From Owenweeksia sp. (GTDB lineage: Bacteria > Bacteroidota > Bacteroidia > Flavobacteriales > Schleiferiaceae), in assembly GCA_002695025.1 (NCBI GenBank), contig NZNV01000025.1:124001-188000 (forward strand): a stretch of 64,000 bases of DNA, read 5' to 3'. Position 1 is the stretch's first letter, and each line of letters opens with the position of its first letter. Shown here in pieces: positions 42,498 to 52,000 of the stretch. Under the pieces are notes generated by a model that was not told the origin of the DNA, ran no database searches, and saw nothing but the letters and a program-made list of their open reading frames with translations. The translations under genes and the position numbers were made by a program.

Positions 42498-43514
42498 TTA
42501 AAACAGATCCCCGAACCTTTTTTTACCGCCCAGGTAAAAAGCCTTTACAACACTATGCTTGTAAACACCTGGTAAATCCTTCAAAGGGCGGGCGGGACGG
42601 TTTATTCTTTTGCGGCTTAAGGCGTTAAAACGGCTGTAGAAGGAGAAATGAGCCCGCAGAATGGACCATACATGCGGGAACTTACCTTCCAGCATGAATT
42701 TTATGCCAGCCACCCCATCCAATACCAATCGCTGCAGGATCTTGCTGAATCCTTCAAAACCAGGTAGGTTGAGGTAAAGCATGATCAGGCTGTTACGAAA
42801 ATTGAGATAAGTCTTTTGAGGAGATAGTTTGTTGAGAGTGGCTCCTCCAAGATGGTATACCACCGATGTTGGTTCACACGCCACTTTGTAACCGTTCAGG
42901 TGCATGCGCCAGCACAGGTCTATTTCTTCCATGTGGGCAAAAAACGATTCATCGAGCTTTCCGGCTTTTCTAAAAGCTTCTTTACGCACAGCCAGGCAGG
43001 CCCCTGAAGCCCAGAAAACTTCCTGGTAGGTATCATATTGACCTTGATCCTTCTCCAAGCTGTCAAATATGCGTCCCCGGCAAAATGGGTAGCCCAGGGT
43101 ATCTACCCAGCCACCGGAGGCACCGGCATATTCAAAGTGATCCGGTTGTTTAAGGTCCCGGATCTTGGGCTGGATGGCTCCCAGGTTAGGCTGCTTTTCA
43201 AGGTGATTTATGAGCGGTGTAAGCCAGTTTTCAGTTACCTCTACATCACTATTCAGTAAAACCACAAATTCTTCGGGAATAGAATTAAGGCCTTCATTAT
43301 AACCTTGGGCATAACCGTAATTCCCTGCATTACGGATGAGTTTTACCGATGGGAATTCCTTAGCCAGTATTTCCAGGCTGGCATCCGAAGAGGCGTTGTC
43401 AATAACATAAATTTCGGCCGTATCCGGGCTGTACTTTATCACTGAAGGCAAGAAACGTTGCAAGAGGTGGGCCCCGTTCCAATTAAGTATGGCAACTGCG
43501 GTAGTCTTAGGCAT
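42498..43514 (-). CDS. Family 2 glycosyltransferase
   Basis: A 338-residue GT2 of the rhamnosyltransferase-like group. It has VAILNWNGAHLLQRFLPS, VIDNASSDASLEI, VVLLNSDVEV with the donor-metal DxD-type position, and MEEIDLCWRMHLNGYKV (ED motif). It probably adds a sugar to a surface polysaccharide, lipopolysaccharide or glycolipid at the inner membrane face. Its start overlaps the acyltransferase end by eight bases, placing it in an envelope-lipid operon. Confidence 0.92.
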   Translation of the reverse strand: MPKTTAVAILNWNGAHLLQRFLPSVIKYSPDTAEIYVIDNASSDASLEILAKEFPSVKLIRNAGNYGYAQGYNEGLNSIPEEFVVLLNSDVEVTENWLTPLINHLEKQPNLGAIQPKIRDLKQPDHFEYAGASGGWVDTLGYPFCRGRIFDSLEKDQGQYDTYQEVFWASGACLAVRKEAFRKAGKLDESFFAHMEEIDLCWRMHLNGYKVACEPTSVVYHLGGATLNKLSPQKTYLNFRNSLIMLYLNLPGFEGFSKILQRLVLDGVAGIKFMLEGKFPHVWSILRAHFSFYSRFNALSRKRINRPARPLKDLPGVYKHSVVKAFYLGGKKRFGDLF

Positions 43515-44364
43515 ATTTCCAGCGTTTATGGCTCCACAACCAATTCTCCGGCTTTTTGCGGATAACGGTTTCCAGGGCTTTCACATGCGTGTCGGTAACC
43601 TGGTACTGCCTGGTATCCTGAACATCCTCAAAAAGCAATTGGGCGGTCACCTCATAATAACCGCGCTTTACCCTTTGAATATCGATAAATACCACTGCCA
43701 GATCACATTTCTTTGCCAGGTTTTCCACGCCAAGATGAACGGGAGTGCTTTGGTTCAGGAAGTCTGCGCGGTATTTGATCTTGCCTTTATGCGGACTTTG
43801 ATCGGCCATAAAAACGTAGAGCGGTGCCTTGGCCGGATTATTCAGCATAAAGGGGTAGGTATCCTCCATAGGGAATAGTTTCAGCCCGAACTGCTCCCGT
43901 ATCTGCACGATCTTTTTGCTGAAATATTTATTGTTCAATGGGTGATATACAGCAAAACACGGGTTAGGTACCCATAGGGGAATGCACATGGCAGTCCATT
44001 CAAAATTAGTGTAATGGCCCATTACCATGATCACGCCTTTATCCTTATCGTAAAGATCCTGGAAAACTTCAGGATTCAACAGTTTAAAGCGTTTACGCAT
44101 GGTGCTGGCACTTACGCTAAGCGACTTGAAGGATTCAACAATGAGGTCGGTGAAATTGGAGTAAAAGGCTCTACGAATGGAGCGGATCTCACTTTCGTTC
44201 TTTTCCGGGAAAGATCGCTTCAGGTTGGCATCAATCACTTCTTTGCGGTATTTTACAACATCAGCCACTATAAAGCACAGTAAATCACTGAATATATACA
44301 GTATACGAAAGGGGAGAAGTGAAATAAGTCTCCCCAGGCCAATAGCCAGGTAATAGGCGATCAT
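43507..44364 (-). CDS. Lysophospholipid/lipid A acyltransferase family protein
   Basis: A 285-residue LpxL/HtrB-like acyltransferase. The catalytic H-x4-E reads MGHYTNFEW, the glycine/substrate block is FMADQSPHKGK, and an N-terminal membrane helix (LISLLPFRILYIFSDLL) anchors it. It adds an acyl chain to lipid A or a related lipid (aminolipids are also possible in Bacteroidota). It sits between the GWxTD gene (gap of 9 bases) and a GT2 gene (8-base overlap). Confidence 0.9.
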   Translation of the reverse strand: MIAYYLAIGLGRLISLLPFRILYIFSDLLCFIVADVVKYRKEVIDANLKRSFPEKNESEIRSIRRAFYSNFTDLIVESFKSLSVSASTMRKRFKLLNPEVFQDLYDKDKGVIMVMGHYTNFEWTAMCIPLWVPNPCFAVYHPLNNKYFSKKIVQIREQFGLKLFPMEDTYPFMLNNPAKAPLYVFMADQSPHKGKIKYRADFLNQSTPVHLGVENLAKKCDLAVVFIDIQRVKRGYYEVTAQLLFEDVQDTRQYQVTDTHVKALETVIRKKPENWLWSHKRWKYA

Positions 44365-44373
44365 GCCGCGAAT

Positions 44374-45900
44374 TTACCAGTTTGAATTGGAACGTGATTT
44401 AAAGATCATATTGTTGTTGAGACGGGAGCCATAACTATCCTGTGAAAGCTGGTCACTATTGGCATCTATATCGGGGCCGGTGCCACCGTTACCTCTGCGT
44501 GCCATGGTGTATTTCCATCTACTGTCAAACAACTCTCCGAAAGCGGTGGAGTGGACCAGTTCATAGTCATTGGTTGATACCTCATATTCAGCAAACACAA
44601 AGAAGCGGTTGGTTTGTTGGATAGCAAATTTGCTGGTGACCTGGTTGTATTGCCAAATTTGATAGGGAGGCATCGTAGGTTCAAACTTCCGGTCTTCCAG
44701 CATATCTGGCGGTCCATATTTTAAATAGACAAGGCCACGGGCTGTCATAAATCCCTTTTGAATGCGGGTGCCATATAGTTTGTTGGCAATTTTAACCTCA
44801 TGATGGTATTTTTTCCATTCCTCGGCCGGATTAGCAGGGTTTATACGTTGCCAGAAGGCATAGAAATATTTTTGCATGAGACCTTTGTCACGACTGTCTA
44901 ATAGAGATTTCTGATAGTTCTGTTCGGCCTCGCTGCTGATGGGGAATAGGTATTGGACGTAGGTGTAAATAGAATCGAAATTATCAATCCGTTCTACAAA
45001 GGTTCCGCTTACGTTCAGATCTTCAGTATTTCCCATGGCCAAAGGCTGGGCCTCATTGTTCCTTCTGAAAAAGAATTCCTTTTTGCGAAGGAGTATTTCA
45101 TTGTTACGGTCTACCGCCTCTATAACAAGGTTGTAATTGCCCGTAGGCAGGTCCTTGATGTTAAAGGCAGCCAGCACCGGTTGTATTTTACTGGCATTCT
45201 TTTTACTTACCGAGGCATATTCATTAAGGGGCTCGCCATTATCAGAATTCTCAATATAGTATTTAAGCAGGTAAGGCTCCCCTTCGGCAAGTTGTTGGGA
45301 GAGGTTATAAAGTTCCAGGTAAAAAGAAAGTTTATTCAAAGCCTGGGGAAAATAATAGGTACCCGAGCTCACCATCGGAATCAGCTCGTAGCCGGACTTC
45401 GTGAACTTACTTTGTTCATCAGCCTGCTTATAGCTATCCAGTATCAGCAGGTCAGAAGAATTGGTTTGGTCGCTCAGTGATTCGACTTCAATCTGTTGCT
45501 TGATAGAGTAATGCTCTGCAGTATCATTCATGTCACCCAATTCCAGTTCCAGGTCATAAGTTCCGGCTGCCAGGGAGAAACGTTCCTGGTGGATAAAAAC
45601 GTTGTTTATTGCTGAGGTGTCCTGTATAGAAGGACTTAATATGCGGAAGCGGTCTGCAGCTTTGATCTGCCCTTCCTGCCGGAATACTACGGTTACATCT
45701 ACACCACCGTTAAAGGCTTTCCCTTCTTTTTCAGGTTTAAAAGTGAGGGTGTTACCGTTTACCGCAAAATACAACTCCAGGTAAGGTTGATCTTCATGAG
45801 ATAGATATTGGGCGTAGGAAATATCGATCCCCAGCTCTTTACTAAACAAAAAGTTTAGTGATAGAAGAGTAAGCCCCAGAAGAAAACCTGCTTTTTTCAT
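44374..45900 (-). CDS. GWxTD-domain protein
   Basis: A 508-residue exported protein; the signal peptide is MKKAGFLLGLTLLSLNFLFS. The C-terminal GWxTD-type domain contains YFYAFWQRINPANPAEEWKKYH and YLKYGPPDMLEDRKFEPTMPPYQIWQY. The middle is beta-rich. The domain is widespread in Bacteroidota periplasmic proteins and has no known function. The ATG at 45900 is chosen because it starts the signal peptide; a GTG six codons upstream is possible. It heads the operon with the acyltransferase and GT2 genes. Confidence 0.85.
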   Translation of the reverse strand: MKKAGFLLGLTLLSLNFLFSKELGIDISYAQYLSHEDQPYLELYFAVNGNTLTFKPEKEGKAFNGGVDVTVVFRQEGQIKAADRFRILSPSIQDTSAINNVFIHQERFSLAAGTYDLELELGDMNDTAEHYSIKQQIEVESLSDQTNSSDLLILDSYKQADEQSKFTKSGYELIPMVSSGTYYFPQALNKLSFYLELYNLSQQLAEGEPYLLKYYIENSDNGEPLNEYASVSKKNASKIQPVLAAFNIKDLPTGNYNLVIEAVDRNNEILLRKKEFFFRRNNEAQPLAMGNTEDLNVSGTFVERIDNFDSIYTYVQYLFPISSEAEQNYQKSLLDSRDKGLMQKYFYAFWQRINPANPAEEWKKYHHEVKIANKLYGTRIQKGFMTARGLVYLKYGPPDMLEDRKFEPTMPPYQIWQYNQVTSKFAIQQTNRFFVFAEYEVSTNDYELVHSTAFGELFDSRWKYTMARRGNGGTGPDIDANSDQLSQDSYGSRLNNNMIFKSRSNSNW

Positions 45901-45958
45901 TATGTTTTTTCGTTTCACGTAAAGTTACAAATTTGACGCCAAAGAAGGGATTTAGTTG

Positions 45959-45988
45959 TTTGCCGCGCAAAAAATATTATTACTTTTG
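45959..45988 (+). promoter_or_regulatory. Promoter of tRNA-Ser
   Basis: TTTG (45959-45962), an 18-base spacer and TACTTTTG (45981-45988) match the full Bacteroidota -33/-7 consensus. They end 9 bases before the mature tRNA 5' end. It is the best promoter in the window. Confidence 0.75.
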
Positions 45989-45997
45989 CACCCCTCA

Positions 45998-46082
45998 GGA
46001 GAGATGGCAGAGTGGTCGAATGCGGTGGTCTTGAAAACCATTGACCTTCACGGGTCCGGGGGTTCGAATCCCTCTCTCTCCG
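45998..46082 (+). tRNA. tRNA-Ser (anticodon TGA)
   Basis: An 85-base type II tRNA. Acceptor arm GGAGAGA (45998-46004) pairs with TCTCTCC (46075-46081), with G as discriminator. Anticodon TGA is at 46032-46034 in a CTTGAAA loop. The variable arm is long, as in tRNA-Ser, and the T arm holds GGTTCGAATCC. CCA is not encoded. It marks the border between the housekeeping region and the accessory region to the right. Confidence 0.97.
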
Positions 46083-46089
46083 CACTAAG

Positions 46090-46114
46090 AAGCAGCTTAA
46101 CAAGCTGCTTTTTT
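46090..46114 (+). terminator. tRNA-Ser terminator
   Basis: AAGCAGCTT (46090-46098) and AAGCTGCTT (46102-46110) form a 9-bp stem with a 3-base loop, followed by a T-run. The remaining 46115-46328 shows no gene or clear signal, only a loose repetition of the CTACANTATC word. Confidence 0.88.
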
Positions 46115-46328
46115 GCTTTGGAAACGGTTGTATCCTTCTTTTCCATAGCCTGATCCCTACATTATCTGTGCTTCATCTGTACTCTATCTCTACACTATCC
46201 CAGGTTTTTTTGGCTTAAAAACATCCAAAATGGTCTTTTCCGGAAGAAAGGGTTGTTTATGCGGTGATGAGGTGAAATACTATAGGTTTTTGGGGAGTTT
46301 AAAACCATAATTCTAAAGGATATTACTT

Positions 46329-47084
46329 ATGCCGAAACAAGTGGGGATCCTAAAACTGAGGGGGAAGCTGGAAAGTTTTTCTTTTTACCAATCAAAGGAT
46401 GGGTACATAGTACGCAGGAAAGCGGGGGTAAGTGGTGAACGGATACGGAGAGACCCGGCTTTTGCGCGTACACGAGAAAACGGGAGGGAATTCGGCAGAG
46501 CTGCCAAAGCGGGAAAGTTGTTGCGGGATTCATTCGGAAAGCTTATCCACAGGGTTAGCAGAGGAAGGGTGGCTTCACGGCTGAACAGGCTAATGGTGGC
46601 AATATTGCAAAGCGATGAGGAGCATGAGAGGGGAGAAAGGAGAGTGGAGCAGGGAAAGCTGGCGTGGTTAAAAGGGTTTGATATTAATGAGAAGGCTCCC
46701 TTGCGGCAGGTGTTTATGGCTCCGTACACTTTACGTTATGACCGGACAGTGGGTGTTAGCACGATTTTTATACCGTCTTTCAGGCCGTTGGAATGCCTGA
46801 AGAAACCGAATGGGGCTACTCATTTCAGAATACTGACGGGTTGTGCGGAGCTTGATTTTACTGAGCAGGATTTTGTGAGTAAACAAAAGCAGAGTAACTG
46901 GTTACCACTGGATGAAGAGGTTGGGGATGTGGAACTATTTTTTGGGTTGGCGGGTGGAGGTGATCTGCCTCTGATTACGGTGTTGGGTATGGAGTTTGGG
47001 CAATTGGTGAATAGTGAGGTGTATGGAATGGAGGGGTATAATTGCCTGGGTATTGTTGGGGTACGTGAGGGGCAAAGGAGTTAG
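46329..47084 (+). CDS. Bacteroidota hypothetical protein of the DGY-VR/RTREN type
   Basis: A 251-residue protein without a signal peptide. The N-terminus has FYQSKDGYIVRRKAGVSGER followed by DPAFARTRENGREFGRAAKAGKLLR. I recognise this pattern from hypothetical proteins in many Bacteroidota, often multi-copy, but know no function. The N-terminal half is strongly basic, and the C-terminal part is beta-like with a LDEEVGDVELFFGLAGGGDLPLI segment. It is the first gene after the tRNA-Ser, and its G-rich codon use differs from its neighbours, which fits an accessory gene. Confidence 0.75.
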   Translation: MPKQVGILKLRGKLESFSFYQSKDGYIVRRKAGVSGERIRRDPAFARTRENGREFGRAAKAGKLLRDSFGKLIHRVSRGRVASRLNRLMVAILQSDEEHERGERRVEQGKLAWLKGFDINEKAPLRQVFMAPYTLRYDRTVGVSTIFIPSFRPLECLKKPNGATHFRILTGCAELDFTEQDFVSKQKQSNWLPLDEEVGDVELFFGLAGGGDLPLITVLGMEFGQLVNSEVYGMEGYNCLGIVGVREGQRS

Positions 47085-47126
47085 TTTATCTGATGTTGGT
47101 TAAGGTTTTTGGGATATGGTTTTTAC

Positions 47127-47164
47127 CTTCTTTTCTCTTGATAGAAAAGAAGCCAAAGATCAAG
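47127..47164. repeat. Intergenic hairpin repeat with pseudoknot potential
   Basis: CTTCTTTTCT (47127-47136) and AGAAAAGAAG (47143-47152) form a perfect 10-bp stem with a CTTGAT loop (47137-47142). The loop is complementary to ATCAAG (47159-47164) 6 bases downstream of the stem. It sits in the 263-base gap 47085-47347, where nothing else is recognised. Confidence 0.6.
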
Positions 47165-47347
47165 GGTGCTTAGAAATTCTTTAAAAGCTACGGTTCACCG
47201 GTCCTTAGAAACCCCAGTCGTTTCACTTCGGCACTTCTTGAGAACCGCTTTTACCTTGCTTTTTTACAGAATTTCTAAAAGGCCGTTCCTTCTTCCTGCG
47301 GAAGAATAGGGTTGATGAAAGGTGCTTTCAAAGCATTAGCGGAGTGA

Positions 47348-47623
47348 TTATTTCTTCTCAGGCGGTGGGGGTGGAGGCTTGCGTGGTCCGGGAACAGAAC
47401 GGGTTCCGGGGTAGGGTACAGGCCTGGAAGGTGTTTGCCCGGAGTTTGTCTTAACGAACTTTGGGGAATTATTCTTCTGATCTCTTCTTTTAGACGATAA
47501 TCTTGTTAGGTTACCTATGGAAATATAAGTATTCCCCAATGTGATTTTTGCACTTCCGTCATTGGCTTTACCCGATCGGTCCCTTTGTGCATAGGCATTT
47601 CCCATTTTGTTAAAAGTGTCCAT
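47348..47623 (-). CDS. Small proline-rich hypothetical protein
   Basis: A 91-residue ORF on the minus strand, divergent from the secreted lectin-like gene. The C-terminus is extreme in proline and basic residues (RKPPPPPPEKK), and the middle is basic. There is no signal peptide, membrane helix or known motif. Its open frame and ATG are consistent with a gene, but the size and composition also fit chance or a remnant. I cannot assign a function. Confidence 0.35.
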   Translation of the reverse strand: MDTFNKMGNAYAQRDRSGKANDGSAKITLGNTYISIGNLTRLSSKRRDQKNNSPKFVKTNSGQTPSRPVPYPGTRSVPGPRKPPPPPPEKK

Positions 47624-47712
47624 GTATTGTTTCAGAATAGAACTGAAATTTGAAGGAATATTTCACATTTTAACATTCTGACTCATAAGGATCAATAAAA
47701 TAATATCGTAAA

Positions 47713-48630
47713 ATGAATACCATTCGAGGAAGTAAGAGGTCATCCTTCATTTTGAAGCTCATATTAATTCTCATTTGCCCATTTGGATTATCCGCCCAGG
47801 AATGTCTTATAAAATGGACCAACCTAGCTTGGACCACTTCTTTTAGCGGGACGACTCTTACAAAAACGGGGCCTGATGGAGTTTGGAACGCAGGTGGGAT
47901 TTCTACTATTCGGATTCCAGAAAATGCCGATGGCTATTTGATTTATGAGGTAGTGGATAGTAGTAAATACACCTCTATCGGATTAGCTGATATGGATGTC
48001 AATTACCGTCCGGACAGTATAGATTTCAAATTCTTATTTACTCACGACCCCTACTATTTTGATAGGCATGTACAAGTATATGCACCAGGAGCGCGTCTGG
48101 ATAGCTATGACGGTGAAGTTACATATAGTTTAGGCGATCGATTCAAGATAAGTAGGGTAGGAAGCACCATTTACTATCAGAAGTATGATTTTGGTAATTC
48201 GGTTTGGAGCACGCTATATACCGCGTCAGCTTATTTGCCTACAGGCTCACAAAATCTTCCGGAGCTTATGGTTGATTGTTCCATGTCTAAACACGGAGGG
48301 GTTATAACAGACGCGAAGATTTCATGTTTTTCCTATGTACGTCTTAAAGACAATCTTGATGGGTCCTACTATAAGTGTACAGGGGGTAGGCTCGGTTTAA
48401 TTGTGGAGGAAGAGTATTTTGTGGACGATGCTGTATTGAATCTCAAGATATACGATAAAAGCCGCACAGTAGTTTACACCAATACCGGTGAATTGATATC
48501 CACAGGAGTAAAAAACTACTCCATAGACTTGGCCGCAGCCGGAGGTTTTACCAACAATGAATTTTACACTGTTGAAGTAGTTACCGCAAAGGACAGGAAG
48601 CGTTTTGTGCGAATTCAATATCAAGATTAA
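47713..48630 (+). CDS. Secreted lectin-like (concanavalin-type) hypothetical protein
   Basis: A 305-residue exported protein; signal peptide about 1-28 (ICPFGLSAQE). Residues about 30-185 form a beta-rich module (WTNLAWTTSFSGTTLTKTG ... WNAGGISTIRI ... LGDRFKISRVGSTIYYQK) that resembles jelly-roll sugar- or surface-binding modules in large Bacteroidota surface proteins. The rest is beta-like (YSIDLAAAGGFTNNEFYTVEV). It is the first gene of the co-directional RHS locus, with its stop directly before the next start. A part in surface binding is inference. Confidence 0.65.
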   Translation: MNTIRGSKRSSFILKLILILICPFGLSAQECLIKWTNLAWTTSFSGTTLTKTGPDGVWNAGGISTIRIPENADGYLIYEVVDSSKYTSIGLADMDVNYRPDSIDFKFLFTHDPYYFDRHVQVYAPGARLDSYDGEVTYSLGDRFKISRVGSTIYYQKYDFGNSVWSTLYTASAYLPTGSQNLPELMVDCSMSKHGGVITDAKISCFSYVRLKDNLDGSYYKCTGGRLGLIVEEEYFVDDAVLNLKIYDKSRTVVYTNTGELISTGVKNYSIDLAAAGGFTNNEFYTVEVVTAKDRKRFVRIQYQD

Positions 48631-49098
48631 ATGAAGCAATTTGTTTTAATATTTTTTGGCTTCTGGGTGCTTAGTGGGTGTACTCCCTATACAACCTCAG
48701 AACAGTTCAGGGCTTATTTAAATAATCCCCAAAACGGCCTTTCACATAAGTTTATTTTGGAAGGACAAACCTATCACCTTTCCTACCTGCCTTCAATTTT
48801 CACTAATTCAAAGGGTGATATGAAGAGATATTTTAAGCTCCGAGGTGATAACATCTTCTACAGGTTCTCGGAGGAAGACTTCTCAATAGAAAATGAAACT
48901 AAAAAATTAATACCATCCGTGGTAGTCCCTGAAAATGATGGTTTAGGGCAAGGGGAGATACTGGTGATTGGTTTTCCAGCAGATGCCGTTTCAGGAGACT
49001 TTGTGTTTAAAATTAGATCTGCCGGTGGTGGTGATACTGAAGTGGCAAAATTCAAAGGAAAGAGTATTCAGAACATCGAAAAAATCAGGTTAAAATGA
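48631..49098 (+). CDS. Lipoprotein of unknown function in the RHS locus
   Basis: A 155-residue lipoprotein: signal MKQFVLIFFGFWVLSGC with Cys17 in a textbook lipobox. The mature part is beta-rich, with HKFILEGQTYHLSYLPS and MKRYFKLRGDN. No known family is recognised. It begins directly after the lectin-like gene, and its TGA overlaps the ATG of the 1906-residue protein, so it is translationally tied to the RHS partner. It may anchor or chaperone the large proteins at the outer membrane; this is a guess from position. Confidence 0.65.
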   Translation: MKQFVLIFFGFWVLSGCTPYTTSEQFRAYLNNPQNGLSHKFILEGQTYHLSYLPSIFTNSKGDMKRYFKLRGDNIFYRFSEEDFSIENETKKLIPSVVVPENDGLGQGEILVIGFPADAVSGDFVFKIRSAGGGDTEVAKFKGKSIQNIEKIRLK

Positions 49099-52000
49099 AT
49101 AAGATCAGAAATTCAAAGGGCTCCAAAGTGCTTTCTGTATATGTGGCACTGAGTTTTTTAGTGCTTAATTTTTCTCCTGTTAGTTTGTGGGGATTGACCA
49201 CTGGGCCGGGTCAGCCTGAACTGGAAGGTTTTGCTCCTGCAAGTATGAATGAGATGGTGGATTCTTTTACGGGTAATTTCTCCTATAATATACCCCTGAT
49301 GAATGTACCGGGCCCTAATGGAGGGTACCCCATAAACCTGTCTTATACAGGAGGAATACAGATGGAACAAGAGGCTAGTTGGGTTGGACTGGGTTGGAGT
49401 TTAAACCCTGGTGCAGTGAACCGTGAGGTACGTGGATTACCGGATGATTTTAACGGGCAATCCGTAAATAAGAAGCTTACCCAAAGACCTAATCAAACAT
49501 TTGGGGTAAACGTAGCTTTGGCTAACCTGGAGATCTTTGGAGCGGATTCCAAAAAACTGGGAGTAAATCTGAATGCCAATGTAAATATCTTTTACAACAA
49601 TTATCGTGGTTTTAATGTGGAACCTGGTTTTGGATTTAGCTTAATGGATGCCCAGGACCGCAAAAGTGCGGATGGTGCTTCCGAAAAAAATCCTATTGAC
49701 ACTAATGGTAGGGTTGGTTCTCCACCGTCCTTTCCCTTCAAGATAAGAATGAATGAGAAAAGAGAAGAGAAAAAGAGCATTTTCGCAAATCCCGTTCAAT
49801 CCTTTGGGTCTCACTATAAAAATTTGTGGAAAAGGAGTAAGCAAAACCCAGGAGGACTTTTCAGCAGTTCAATAGTTCCTTCTGTCTCGGATATAAACTA
49901 TACCCACCCCATGTCAAGTTCATCCTATACTTTACATGTTAAGACAGGAATAGTGGCTTTTGGTATATCTGGAGATTTGCAGGTTCATACTTATTTTAAT
50001 GAACTTAAAGTGGCCGATAAAGATGTAAATATACCTGCCTACGGATACCTTTATTCGGATCATAATTTAGGGAATTCAAAGTCTGGGCTGATGGATTTTA
50101 CAATGGGAAATCAATCTATGCTTACCCCGGACAGCCGGATATTACCGGTGCCTAATCATACCAATGATGTTTATCATGTAAGTTCCCAAGGTGTTAATGG
50201 AACGGTGCGTGCGTTTAAAGGTGGTGTTACTAAGCTGATTGATCCTACCGTAGTCTCAAAAAAGAAGAACATTGGGGGAGGGTTTGAACTTAACTCCTTA
50301 CTTATCTCCAATAAAGTAGGGATAAACCTGAATGCCGGAGGTGGAAACAGCTATACCGGACCATGGGAAAATGGTGATGAGCCACTTCAATTCTTGAACA
50401 CTCCACTTCAAAACCTTCGCGTTTCGGAACCACTGTTGGAACCATACTATTTCAAATTCGCTAATGAACTTACCAGCCAATCCAATACTAATACTGCGGG
50501 GAGTGATAAGAATGCAGTGCGTTTTGATTTGGATAAGAAATTCGGGCTTTTTGCTGCGGAAGCAAAGTTAAAACCCTCCCTGCAAGGGTCCAGTCTTACA
50601 AATTCCCTGGATCCAAGTAATGCATTTAAGACCCAAAGAGAAAAAAGGGTTAATTCTTTTATGGCCCTTACCGAGGCTGAAGCAGCAGCCTTTGACGGCT
50701 ACACCCGTAAGGTAGGTATAGTTAGCAATCCGGCCAGTACTGTAGATATTAATTTTGAAACTTCCTCTTCTCCTGATAAGGATCGGATTGGTGCTATACA
50801 TGTTAGTGATGGTACGGGCATGCGTTATATTTATGGTATACCTGCCAAAAACAATTTACAAAAGCAAACCACTTTCTCAACCGGTGCAGTATATGGTACC
50901 GGACTTGCAAACCTTATTGGTAAGTCAGTCAATAATTCAAGTACAGAGAACAGTCTTCAGAATTCTTCCGGGACAGACCATTTTTATTCCGCTACACAAA
51001 CCCCGGAGTATGCCCATAGCTACTTGTTAACGGAGATCCTTTCTGAGGATTTTGTTGATATAAATTCCAATGGTCCGGATAAGGAGGATTTTGGCATATA
51101 TACCAAATTCGGATATGTGGTTAAACAGGACTTTAAAACTAAAAGCCCTGTCTCTGGGGCTGACTATTTACCTGGAGACCTTTCCAATGAAGGTGATGAT
51201 AAGGGAACCATTACTTATTTTGAAAAGGATTTGTATTACTTGAGATCCATTGAAACCAAATCTCACATAGCAATTTTTGAAATTGAGGAACGCGATGATG
51301 CCTATGGGGTTGGTGGAGAAAATTCTGGGCCTACCTCTTTACAGTCGCAATACCGTTTAAAAAATATCACCCTCTATAATGTTGATGACTACAATGAAAA
51401 TGGAGCTTCTGCCAAGCCTATAAAAACTGTACACTTCGGGTATAGCTATGAGCTTTGTGATGGTGCCACCAATGCTTCATCGGGAAAACTTACTTTAAAG
51501 AAGGTATGGTATACAGTTGGAACGGAAAAAACCAAAATGTCTCTTAGTCCCTATGAGTTTGCTTACACAAACAATTATGACTACAACGAAAATCATGTGG
51601 ATCGCTGGGCTACCTATCAAACAGAAGAGCAGAATATCTTTGGATCCAATACTCTATATCCTTATACAACCCAACTACAAAGTGACGCAAACGCTTTTGC
51701 AGCTGCATGGAATTTAAGCGAAATAACTCTGCCCACTGGCGGAGTTATTACGGTAAATTATGAAGCGGATGATTATCAGTATGTGCAAAACCGAAAAGCA
51801 CAGCGAATGTGTGAAATAATAGGTTTTGCTACGGGAAGCTTGAGTTCGCATGATTCTGTGCTGAGTGATGATAAAGATTGGATGATTGTTGATGTGGCCG
51901 AGAGCCTGCAAAACGCCCAGGAGGGCTTAAAATATACTGCAGGCTTGAAACAGCTATACTTTAAGGCCTTTATGAAAATGAAAGAATTTGAAGGTGAAAG

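Noticed and set aside
46140-46200. Loose repeats of a CTACANTATC word after tRNA-Ser
   Set aside because: Only two imperfect copies; too short and degenerate for a CRISPR or attachment-site call. No CRISPR array or insertion sequence was seen anywhere in the window.
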